This document shows positions 57,801 to 63,829 of a stretch of 64,000 nt of DNA, in pieces. The stretch is from Liolophura sinensis (taxonomy: Eukaryota; Mollusca; Polyplacophora; Chitonida; Chitonidae). The notes under the pieces were generated by a model, which saw nothing but the letters and a program-made list of their open reading frames with translations, made no database searches and was not told where the DNA came from. The stretch covers positions 622,501 through 686,500 of the forward strand of contig NC_088295.1 in assembly GCF_032854445.1 (NCBI RefSeq), given 5' to 3'. Both the position numbers and the translations under genes were made by a program. The first letter of the stretch is position 1. Each line of letters starts with the position of its first letter.

Positions 57801-59867
57801 GATACCCCACTGACAATAACTGACAATCACCCTGAGGCACCGACTGTTGTACGATGTGTTCTACAGGTAAACCTTGATACCCCATTGGCAATCATTGACA
57901 GTAACACCAATGCACCGCCTTCTGTACAATGTGTTCTACAGGTAAACCTTTATACCCCATTGACAATAACGGACAATCACCCTAAGACACCGCCTTCTGT
58001 ACAATGTGTTCTACAGGTAAACCTTTATAGCCCATTGATAATAACTGACAATCACCCTGAGACACCGACTGTTGTACGATGTGTTCTACAGGTAAACCTT
58101 TATACCCTTTGACAATAACTGACAATCAAACTTTGGCACCGTCTGTTGTACGATGTGTTCTACAGGTAAACCTTGATACCCCATTGACAATCACCAACGC
58201 TCACACTAAGCCACTGCGTGTTGTACAATGTCTTCTGCGAGTAAACACCACTGACAATCACACTAACACACCGTCGGTTGTACGACCTCCTCGACGGTTA
58301 TTTACTTGTACAATTAGCAATATGTTTTGTACAAATCCAATTTTTTCTGCAAGCATTCACTAAGGACAATTATCAGTATGTTTTATAGATGTCCAATTTC
58401 TTCCTGCAGGCATTCACTGGGATAATCAGCAGTATTACATCGGATTGAAAGACCCTGATAGTACTGGAAAGTGCACCCTGATTGTCTCACTTATGGAAAA
58501 GGAGGTTAGGACCTCGTCTTTGCAAGAACCGGAGGTGCTCATCGGATTCTCAGTATTCAGGGTAAGCTAAAACATGCAGTTGTTCTAACTTACACAATGC
58601 ATAATAATAAAGGCTTCAGTGCCTAAGTTAATGCAAACTATTTTTCGAGTTATTTTAACCATGTTTTTTCTTATTTCTTTTTTCCATAGTTAAATGAACC
58701 GTCATTGAATCCTTTGAACCGCAAAAACAAGAGCCGAGCTGATATCGTGGCCACAGCGGGAGAGTACGAGATTTATCGCGAGATTTGTAAACGCTTTGAG
58801 CTATCGCCTGGCATATATGTAGTTATACCTCAGACCTACCGTTCAGGTGACGAAGCGGACTATTTTATCAGGCTTTACTCCAAACGGATGACGACTGCAG
58901 GGTAAGGACAAAGCGGGAAATGTTGGAGCTATTATTATGAGTTATTAGGTAATGGCATTGAACACAATCTCGACCTGCGAACGCCAACGTAAGTTACCAT
59001 AATGTAACGTAAGTTACTATAATGTAACGTAAGTTATCATAATGTAACGTGAGTCATCATAATGTAACGTGAGTCATCATAATGTAACGTGAGTCATCAT
59101 AATGTAACGTAAGTTATCGTAATGTAATGTGAGTCATCATAATGTAACGTGATTCATCTTAATACTCCGAATCATACTGTTTTACATCGACCAAACGTTT
59201 CTTACATCGACCAAACGTTTCTTACACCGATTAAACTTTTCTTACACTGACATTTCTTATACAGATGAAACGTTTCTTACACAAATGAAACGTTTTTTAC
59301 ACAAATGAAACGTTTCTTACACAGATGAAACGTTTCTCCCCCACACCAACCCTTTCTCACACAGACCAAACCTTTGATGTAAAGAACGCTGTAACCTGGA
59401 TTGATGTGAAGGATCTGTAAACATTCTTTATACAATGGCGATTAGCTTCTGACTCTGATTAGGCTCCTCATTATACTCGGCATTTCTCTTCTGAAACAAT
59501 GGGAAAAGATCAACTGGATAACTTATTAACTAAAGAAGAAGAAAGGTTATAAGCAAGACATGAAAAAGGCTATAACCTTGATGTGAAATGGCTTATCAAG
59601 CATTTGTGAACTATCACACTCTAGTCACTGGCTTTACCCTCTAAGCTGTTTTATAGTATGAACCAGATATAAACATGGAAATGATTCATAAGCCAGATAT
59701 AAAAACAGCTTATATACCAGATATGAAAAGAAAAAGTTTAAATAGAACCAAAAAGTGTCTGTGTATTGTACCTCACCTCTACCATGTTTACCTGCATTTC
59801 AAAGATATATTTTCCATATTTCTCTTATCATAATGTTTTCAGGGAGATGGGACTTCCAAAAGCCAAC
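33708..59867 (+). CDS. calpain gene B, 13 exons in window, 3' end missing, several indels
   Basis: A paralogue of gene A. Exons: 33708-33859, 35123-35198, 36589-36695, 36949-37103, 38217-38394, 38585-38671, 39424-39508, 40930-41007, 47477-47571, 56307-56388, 58410-58561, 58690-58901, 59843-59867. All 13 junction phases equal those of gene A. The catalytic Cys (36594), His (38642) and Asn (39466) are kept. About 494 codons of the protease core and C2-like domain are in the window; no PEF exon was found before 64000. Single-base indels break exons 1, 3, 4, 7 and 9. Exon lengths differ from gene A by exactly the expected net amounts (+2, +1, -1, +1 in exons 3, 4, 7, 9). Apart from frameshift-induced stops there are no nonsense codons and no lost splice sites, which argues for sequence error over decay. 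Confidence 0.88.
33860..35122. repeat. intron B1 with ~31-bp degenerate repeat
   Basis: About 15 units of CCTTGGTACGCCCTGAATAG plus CTAGAATCAAA lie at 34122-34565. The rest is unique, with a CTCTCTCCCTCC-type pyrimidine run near 34730 and an ATTT run near 35050. Confidence 0.85.
35123..35198 (+). CDS. calpain B exon 2
   Basis: Acceptor ACTATTTCAG, donor GTGAGA. Encodes DIFPQLAPKFLIDGYSRSDL and then IQGAIG, equivalent to gene A exon 2 (PKFIVG, SRFD). It ends in phase 1. Intact. Confidence 0.94.
35255..36330. repeat. 30-bp minisatellite, about 35 copies
   Basis: Units of ATATCAGTGGGTAAATAACC plus TTACGACGGT, moderately diverged, fill intron B2. Confidence 0.92.
36589..36695 (+). CDS. calpain B exon 3 (catalytic cysteine, two +1 indels)
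   Basis: Acceptor GTTTCACAG, donor GTGAGA. Encodes GNCWFVAAAATLVTINR, then after a shift QFNRVVPLDQSF, then after a second shift RQGYAG. It is 107 bp against 105 in gene A, so two extra bases explain both shifts: one G in ACGGCAG and one T in CGTTTTCG. The Cys codon is at 36594. Confidence 0.9.
36949..37103 (+). CDS. calpain B exon 4 (net +1 indel)
   Basis: Acceptor TTTATTTCAG, donor GTAAGA. Encodes GIFHFHFWWYG; an extra G in TATGGGCGAC shifts the frame; then GDWVEICIDDYLPCDDHG and LLEKAYAK. Before LLEK it reads HESGPC where EFW is almost invariant. A missing T (GAA-T-CTGG) and an extra T (GTGTTTG) would restore E-F-W-P-V. It is 155 bp against 154 in gene A. Confidence 0.9.
37507..37845. repeat. 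(TCTG)n compound repeat
   Basis: Blocks of TCTGTCTGTCTG are joined by GTACAAGGCGGAA or GTACAACGTGGAA in intron B4. They give long ORFs in several frames without coding meaning. Confidence 0.92.
38217..38394 (+). CDS. calpain B exon 5
   Basis: Acceptor AAACTTGTAG, donor GTGAGT. Encodes LHGSYEALEGGK, IDFTGGMTEVFSL and MNTLMGAAIF. It has exactly the 178 bp of gene A exon 5 and is intact. Confidence 0.96.
38585..38671 (+). CDS. calpain B exon 6 (catalytic histidine)
   Basis: Acceptor CTATTTCAG, donor GTAAGC. Encodes [19 protein letters not shown]. The His codon is at 38642. It is one codon shorter than gene A exon 6 and in frame. Confidence 0.96.
38890..39370. repeat. two degenerate repeats in intron B6
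   Basis: A ~22-bp unit (GGGCATACTGTAAATTGT) at 38890-39080 is followed by a ~42-bp unit (TCAGTTATATGATCAGTTTG, TCTGGTATATGACAA) at 39081-39370. Confidence 0.8.
39424..39508 (+). CDS. calpain B exon 7 (catalytic asparagine, -1 indel)
   Basis: Acceptor TTCTCTGTCAG, donor GTACGT. Encodes [18 protein letters not shown], then shifts frame and continues EWNGAWSDR. It is 85 bp against 86 in gene A; one lost base in the GGGGAGGGGC stretch (39475-39481) explains the shift. The Asn codon is at 39466. A second AG at 39428-39429 is a possible alternative acceptor, but equal exon length favours 39424. Confidence 0.9.
39510..40590. repeat. ~60-76-bp pyrimidine-rich minisatellite
   Basis: Units contain TCTTACCTGTCTCTTCTATT, CACTTTGTTACATTCACCTC and TAACACACCCAGTCTAACAG. 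The array begins right after the donor of exon 7, and each unit's CTTACCTGTCTCTTCT stretch is polypyrimidine-rich. Confidence 0.9.
40585..40905. repeat. ~85-bp repeat, 3-4 copies
   Basis: Units share TTTCCCTCCAGATCTCTCCC, GCACACCCACGTGTACCCCA and GTTTGAGTGCTGATTGTAC. Confidence 0.82.
40930..41007 (+). CDS. calpain B exon 8
   Basis: Acceptor TTTCCCACAG, donor GTAAGC. Encodes RSPEIVRMSPRDKQRLNLVS and then INDGEFW. It has 78 bp, as in gene A exon 8, and is intact. Confidence 0.95.
41040..47370. repeat. 45-bp minisatellite, about 140 copies
   Basis: A 6.3-kb array of a 45-bp unit (TTTGCCTTATCCACCATTCC, CATAGGCGTTTGTGAGACTA, CTGTG) fills intron B8. Larger blocks are duplicated: for example, the segment around 41330-41440 (CAGAAGCGATTGTAACACTA) recurs near 42300-42400, and 42960-43060 recurs about 135 bp later. 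The period is 15 codons, so both strands show 15-residue repeats (minus strand MVDKANPVVSQTPMG), but frames break often by indels. Confidence 0.96.
47477..47571 (+). CDS. calpain B exon 9 (+1 indel)
   Basis: Acceptor TTCTGTTCAG, donor GTATGT. Encodes WMAYDDFIKEFDELS, then a shift, then MCHMVPDAFTAELNANM, aligned with gene A exon 9. It is 95 bp against 94; one extra base near 47520 accounts for it. Confidence 0.9.
47780..48470. repeat. 36-bp minisatellite, about 19 copies
   Basis: Very uniform units of CTCTCCACCCATACATCTGC plus CTGGGGCAATGGTTTG. Period 36 gives ORFs above 200 codons on both strands. It merges into the related 37-bp array on its right. Confidence 0.95.
48471..53514. repeat. 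37-bp minisatellite with ~1.2-kb higher-order repeats
   Basis: About 135 copies of GCTCTCCATCCACACATCGA plus ACTAGGTGCAATGGTTT. Blocks of 33 units (1221 bp) and 28 units (1036 bp) are repeated almost without change: a marker at 49601 recurs at 50822 and 51858, and one at 50230 recurs at 51266. A T-run difference (TTTT near 49098, TTT in the next copy) shifts the offset from 1222 to 1221. Confidence 0.95.
53515..54080. other. non-repeat island inside the 37-bp array
   Basis: About 560 bp of unique sequence, with AAGTCCTGG repeated at its left and TCAGGCTAGGTC/CACGGCTAGGTC at its right, interrupts the array. It may be an inserted mobile element of unknown class, or a remnant of the intron before the array expanded. 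No ORF of note and no clear terminal repeats. Confidence 0.45.
54081..56220. repeat. 37-bp array, diverged right part
   Basis: Same unit family (CTCCATCCATACATCTAGCT, AGGTGCAATGGTTTGCT) but older and more variable, with a subset reading GCTCAAAATCCACACATCCA. Interrupted by a SINE-2 at 55404-55721. Confidence 0.88.
55404..55721 (+). mobile_element. SINE-2, full length, tRNA-derived
   Basis: tRNA-like head (ATAGCACAGATGGTAGAGCG, then GGTAGATTCAGAATCAATCC), body (AACTTCCTCGCTTGGCGTTC, GGAAAATCCGTCCTGCGGC) and tail (TTCCTTCGTCGTCATATGAC, AGTACGATGTTAAACCCC, CACTCGCACT). Flanked on both sides by the 37-bp minisatellite, so it inserted into the array. Confidence 0.92.
56307..56388 (+). CDS. calpain B exon 10
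   Basis: Acceptor TTTCCTCAG, donor GTAGAC. Encodes DKEEWDVAMFHGSWMHEDTA and then CCTMCST. It is in frame but two codons shorter than gene A exon 10, and lacks the RGVTAGGC motif (HEDTACC instead), so this strand of the domain III sandwich has diverged. Its last bases and donor seed the 75-bp array that follows. Confidence 0.88.
56389..58235. repeat. 75-bp array built from the exon 10 end and its donor, about 25 copies
   Basis: Each unit has GTACGATGTGTTCTACAG|GTAAACC then ATACCCCATTGACAATAACT and GACAATCACCCTAAGACACC. The exon-like part matches the true exon 10 end (GCACGATGTGTTCTACAG|GTAGACC) over about 24 bases. The copies mostly have a better donor (GTAAAC) than the real one (GTAGAC). Long ORFs (up to 260 codons) follow from the period of 25 codons. 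Confidence 0.96.
58410..58561 (+). CDS. calpain B exon 11
   Basis: Acceptor TTCTTCCTGCAG, donor GTAAGC. Encodes HWDNQQYYIGLKDPDSTGK, CTLIVSLMEKEV and VLIGFSVFR, matching gene A exon 11 with a longer insert before the last strand. Intact; ends in phase 0. Confidence 0.95.
58690..58901 (+). CDS. calpain B exon 12
   Basis: Acceptor TTTTTCCATAG, donor GTAAGG. Encodes RFELSPGIYVVIPQTYRSGD and YFIRLYSKRM, the end of the C2-like domain. Intact; ends in phase 2. Confidence 0.95.
58982..59345. repeat. two 20-bp repeats, the first containing a 5' splice-site motif
   Basis: At 58982-59162 the unit is AATGTAACGTAAGTTATCAT (variants AACGTGAGTCATCAT), about 9 copies. At 59175-59345 the unit is ACAGATGAAACGTTTCTTAC. 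The first copy reads GCCAACGTAAGTTACCA, almost the same as the junction of exon 13 (GCCAACGTAAGTTATCA at 59862) 880 bp downstream. Confidence 0.9.
59346..59842. other. intron B12, right part
   Basis: Unique AT-rich sequence without a recognised element. Confidence 0.45.
59843..59867 (+). CDS. calpain B exon 13 (linker)
   Basis: A 25-bp exon: acceptor ATGTTTTCAG, donor GTAAGT. Encodes GEMGLPKAN, equivalent to the 31-bp linker exon 13 of gene A; ends in phase 0. The reading frame stays open past the donor to a stop at about 60068, so an unspliced end is possible. Confidence 0.8.
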
Positions 59868-60088
59868 GTAAGTTATCAGAATTCTATAAATCTCAGTTTC
59901 TCAGACACAAACACGGACATCAACTTTAGATTGACTTTCTTTGATGTCGGCGTCACAACCGCCCATATTGGTTATGATAAACGGTTATCGGTTTTGAAGG
60001 CCCTACTTCCGGATAACACAATTTCAGGCCTTCAAAACACTTTTCAAGGTTTGTCGTATATCAGCTGATAGATTTATGGGTCTTTACA

Positions 60089-60390
60089 GACCGTTTCGGT
60101 GGCCTAATGGTTAGAGTACAGAAAAGTCGGCTGAAAACCTAGATCGGGTCATACCAAAAACTTTGAAAATTTTACTTGGCGCGCAGCGCTAAGAGTTTAG
60201 AGCAAAGAAACATGACTGGTTGACCCGGTGTCAGTATAATGTGACTAGATGGGGTGTCATGTTTGCTGTCTTCAGTATGATACTTCAGTGGCGTCAGCGT
60301 GGGCTCGCCCTGCCACAAGAAGACACAATACATGTGCACACAACTAATGAAACCTCGTCGTCAATTGTTAAGTACATACAAACATCATAG
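60089..60390 (+). mobile_element. SINE-3, tRNA-derived
   Basis: The head GGTGGCCTAATGGTTAGAGT is tRNA-like. The body carries GGGGTGTCATGTTTGCTGTC, TTCAGTATGATACTTCAGTG and CCTGCCACAAGAAGACACAA, and the end has CCTCGTCGTCAATTGTTAAG. This differs from SINE-1 and SINE-2 in the body but shares the ATTGTTAAGTAC tail style of SINE-2. Confidence 0.8.
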
Positions 60391-60739
60391 GTGTTTCAAG
60401 CTAAATGGCGGAACTAGACTGTTATATTGTATCAGCGAGGATTCTCGTCACGGTTACGGTATATAATCGACTATGGAAGCCGGCGGAGTACATCTCGGCC
60501 CGCAGGTTGCGGCCGGTGGCACAAGGACAGAGCTAATCGCGCGCGAATGGTACCGTCCGCGTGCCGCGGACCGCGATAATGTGATGTAGGCCTACTTGCT
60601 ATAGATCAGTAGTATTAAACTGGAGCGCAGCTCGCTGAAAGAAATTGGCATGTGTTCGTTGGGGATATTCTTTAACCTTGCACTAAACTCATAAAAATGG
60701 ACAAACTTCCTCTTCCGTTTAATATACGCGGGCAGATAT

Positions 60740-60870
60740 GACAGCAACCTGCAGATGGTAGTGGATTTCTATAGGGCTCTGCCCGGTTTTCTTCCACCAT
60801 AATGATGGCATCGGCCATATAACTGGAATATTACTGAATAAAACACCAGTCAAATAAATAAATAAATAAT
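60740..60870 (+). mobile_element. SINE-1, 5'-truncated
   Basis: CAGCAACCTGCAGATGGTAG, GGGCTCTGCCCGGTTTTC, ACCATAATGATGG, then CACCAGTCAAATAAATAAAT. The tail AAGTGAAATATTC has degenerated. Confidence 0.82.
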
Positions 60871-61640
60871 AAATCGATGAGACAAGCTATGCTAAGTGTG
60901 TACACATGATATATGTGTACACGCGTGCATTGTTCACATGAGATTCGTGGTCAATATTTGTCATCTGACGTAAGCAGCACGCCAGTTCCAAAGTAAATAT
61001 ATTGATCACGTGATGTTTCTGGCCTGCCACCATTTATTCAATTTCTCTAACGATGAACATTAGTACAGGGTTTACTGAACTGAGTGTACTTTGATTTAAT
61101 GGAGATCCCTTCTCAGCACTGATACACTTCTTGATATAGTTTTTTCCTCCTGTATCTGTGTGATATATATCCATCCACGTCTATGAGTCTATGTGATATC
61201 TTCCCAACTGCATCTACAACGTATGTTAGTAATGTGACAAACCCATATTCATAACGTTTACAACAAGTGGTGAGGTTTTTTCTCTAGCTATTTTCTAATA
61301 TGGAATTAAACATGATCACCTAATTGTGTTTATTTCATTGTCCTGTACATTGCATATCACATACCTACTTCCGAGCTGTACGCGAAATCAACAAGTCTAA
61401 TTTTAGGCTTCTTCATCGTATCGTATCTTCTTCGGCACATCGTATGCAACTTACATTTAACGTAATGGAGACACAGGAAACGCCTGACTGCACGACTTAC
61501 TGGCATGAGGTGGCTCGACGTCTTGCTTCAAACTAGTGTAACCCTATGGGATTAGATAAAATGCGCTGAATCCCTGACCTGAGGTAAATCTCGGCCAAGG
61601 AACCGCACAAACACACATACAGTGCACATACATGTACCAA
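60871..61640. other. unique sequence inside the inverted-repeat segment
   Basis: AT-rich. An ORF of 70 codons (61324-61536, +) has no domain I can name with confidence. Nothing else recognised. Confidence 0.4.
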
Positions 61641-61651
61641 TATAAATGCGC

Positions 61652-61745
61652 AATATTTCAATATTATACGACGTCGTCCAGCATTATTGTGGGAGGAAAC
61701 CGGGAAGAGGCCGGAGGAAACCCATGGCCATCCGCAGGTTGATGG
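61652..61745 (-). mobile_element. SINE-1 fragment, minus strand
   Basis: Reverse complement of SINE-1: AATATTTCAATATTATACGA, CGTCCAGCATTATTGTGGGA, GGAGGAAACCCATGGCCATC, CGCAGGTTG. Confidence 0.82.
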
Positions 61746-61756
61746 AAGATTTTCCC

Positions 61757-62100
61757 GCGTGCCCGATAGCACAGTAGGTAGAGCGTCCGGTTCGGGAGCG
61801 GTAGATCCAGGGTCAATCCTGAGTCGAGTCACACCTAAGACCTCCAAAGAGAAAGTTATAACTTCCTCGCTTGGTGTTCAGCATAGAAGATATAGTGCAA
61901 GGACTGTTTGATCGTGCGGGGCGGCTTGCTTGCCTCCTGTGAATCGTCTCAGTGAAGCACCACTACATAAAAGAGTGGTGGAAAACCGTCCTGCAACAAG
62001 GAGCCACATTACATGCACTCTAAGGAATCCTTCGTTGTCATATGACTGAAGAATTGTTCAGTACGACGTTAAACCCCAAGTATTCATTCACTCACTCTCT
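61757..62100 (+). mobile_element. SINE-2, full length
   Basis: Head ATAGCACAGTAGGTAGAGCG with GGTAGATCCAGGGTCAATCC, body AACTTCCTCGCTTGGTGTTC and GTCTCAGTGAAGCACCACTA, tail TCATATGACTGAAGAATTGT, AGTACGACGTTAAACCCC and a TCACTCACTCTCT end. Confidence 0.92.
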
Positions 62101-62101
62101 C

Positions 62102-62150
62102 GTACGACTGGAGAGGACGCCAGCATGGGCTGGAATTGATCTCACACCGA
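62102..62150 (-). mobile_element. SINE-1 head fragment, minus strand
   Basis: GTACGACTGGAGAGGACGCC and CAGCATGGGCTGGAATTGAT are the reverse complement of the SINE-1 segment just after the B box. It lies directly beside the SINE-2 tail. Confidence 0.6.
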
Positions 62151-62699
62151 CCCCATCGGTGTGAGGTCGTATCAATCATGCTCTTCGTGTAAGTCAAAAT
62201 CACACTTTAGAGCGAGATTTGGTTATCAGATAGACTCGTTTTCACGTGTCAATCCCATCATTTTGATTTAAATTCGCGCTGAGAACAGGGGTTTCACATT
62301 ATTTGAACCATATCCCCGCCTGCATGGGTCATTGTGCAGCGCTCGTACTCTAATTACTCACCTTGTCTCATCGAGAACGATAGTAATATATCATGAGGAT
62401 AAAATCTCAGTGTATATTTGGATATAGATAAAAACTTCAGAGAAAAAGGACATGGATTAGTATCTTTAGTGCAGTCCTCTAAACAAACTGATACATTTGA
62501 GTAAATGGTGGAATTATACAAAATAAATTGTCATTGAGCGCGCTACATCCATTTCTTACTCTTCCGAAGATTATATTTGAGCTTCGGTTACCAAAATTAC
62601 ACCATACTGGTGGCATTCGAGGATAAAACATTTTTCTAGAGTTATTTTAAATTCTTGGTAAAGTCTTGATTGCTCTAATTGAATATGGTTCTCCCCCGC

Positions 62700-63175
62700 A
62701 CAGTTTGTGGGAAAGGAAGAATTACTTACAGGTGGTTGTTCTTCTTCGAAACTTGATGGTTATTTGTTGGTCTGATTTGGTGCTGGTCACACTGATAATT
62801 TGGTGGTAGTAGTTTATTTTCAAATGCATTGCTTGATGCATTATTGATGCGATTTTGAATTAATTGCAGGCGATATATGTAGCGTCGTAAAGCATTCGTA
62901 TGAAACCTGATTCTTCGTAGGTTAGTAGGTTAGAAACAACGGGTTTTTTTTAACCAGTGATAACACGCAGAGCGTCTTTTTGGATATGTTTTATGGCGTT
63001 TATCTGACCTTCAGTGATATCGCCCCAAGCCATATCTGCACATTCCATAGGTGATGTAATAAAACATTTATATATAGTTTCTAAGCATTTTCTACTCAGA
63101 CGATATCTATCTCTGTTCATATGTAATTTTTATTGGCAAAGTTTAAGAATGACCTAGACAAATAAATACCAGTTT
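62700..63175 (-). pseudogene. remnant of a non-LTR retrotransposon ORF2 C-terminus
   Basis: On the minus strand, 63129-62950 reads RLSRKCLETIYKCFITSP, MECADMAWGDITEG and IQKDALRVITG followed by a stop. This matches the pattern after the reverse transcriptase domain of many LINEs (R-L-S-R-x-x-L-E-x-I-Y, E-Y-A-D-x-x-W, I-Q-x-x-A-L-R-x-x-T-G). A shifted, weaker continuation (RRYIYRLQLIQNRIN) follows to about 62720. Stops on both sides show it is dead. Confidence 0.75.
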
Positions 63176-63472
63176 CTATCAGCGGGCTGCGCCCCATATA
63201 ACTACTATTGATCTATAGCCCGTAGGCCTACATCACGTGGTTGCGGCTCGCGGCACGAAGACGCGAACGGTGACCGTTCTCGCCCCTCGCTCCTCGCCAG
63301 CGAGGACGGTACCGTTGGCGTACGACTTGCTTCGTCCTGGTGCCACGGGCGGCGATCCGCGGGCCAGGGGACGAGGGGACGAGGACGGTGACGGTTCGCG
63401 CGCGAATGGTACCTTCCTCGTCCCCTCGCTTCGCGCCCCGCGGGTCGCAGGCCGCGGCACAAGGACGGTACC

Positions 63473-63539
63473 GCCGTCGTATAAGTGAAATATTCTTAAG
63501 TATGGAGTAAAATACCAATCAAATAAAATAAATAAATAA
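63473..63539 (+). mobile_element. 67-bp SINE-1 tail with target-site duplication
   Basis: Only the last part of SINE-1 (GCCGTCGTATAAGTGAAATA to ATAAATAAATAA) is present. It is flanked by the direct repeat ACAAGGACGGTACC at 63459-63472 and 63540-63553, and sits inside the right GC-rich arm. The intact duplication marks it as a genuine 5'-truncated insertion. Confidence 0.9.
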
Positions 63540-63829
63540 ACAAGGACGGTACCATTCGCGCACGATTTGCCCCGAGCCGCCACCCACAGGCTGCCGGGCG
63601 AGATGTCCCTATCCGGCTTCCATAACTGACAGAGCTAAGGTAATACTACTTCAGTAGCACTGAGGTTGGCTTGTCATGTAAATGGGACTAAAGTGCTTGC
63701 GTGACTGCATACACAAAGCCTAGTATCACATAATGACCTTGTTTGTGTGCAGGCTATGTGATCATGGGGCGGAGCTGTGGATATGTAGGTGAATATGCAG
63801 TCATCAGAGCTCTGTGTGTATGAGAAATA

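Larger units (their letters stand above)
60474..63631. mobile_element. 3.2-kb segment bounded by GC-rich inverted repeats
   Basis: The left arm (60474-60645) and right arm (63178-63631) are reverse complements over their key parts: TATGGAAGCCGG at the outer ends, GCGCGAATGGTACCGTCC inside, and GTGATGTAGGCCTAC with GCTATAGATCA at the inner ends. The right arm is longer: internal GC-rich units (GAGGACGGTACCGTT-like) are repeated and a SINE tail has inserted. The arms are far richer in GC than their surroundings. Outer TA dinucleotides could be a TA target duplication. Either a nonautonomous DNA transposon or two inverted copies of a smaller repeat. Confidence 0.55.

Noticed and set aside
57330-58112. 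260-codon ORF
   Set aside because: It comes from the 75-bp array. The true exon 10 frame runs into a stop soon after the donor, so it is not an extension of the calpain.
33708-59867. Calling calpain B a pseudogene
   Set aside because: All splice sites and the catalytic residues are intact, and the only defects are one-base indels mostly at homopolymers, so sequence error is the simpler reading. The question is left open in the findings.
61324-61536. 70-codon ORF with a WHEVARRL-like end, considered as a death-domain fragment
   Set aside because: The resemblance is too short to support, and there are no neighbouring exons.
63205-63583. Several overlapping ORFs on both strands
   Set aside because: They follow from the GC-rich, stop-poor composition of the inverted-repeat arm.
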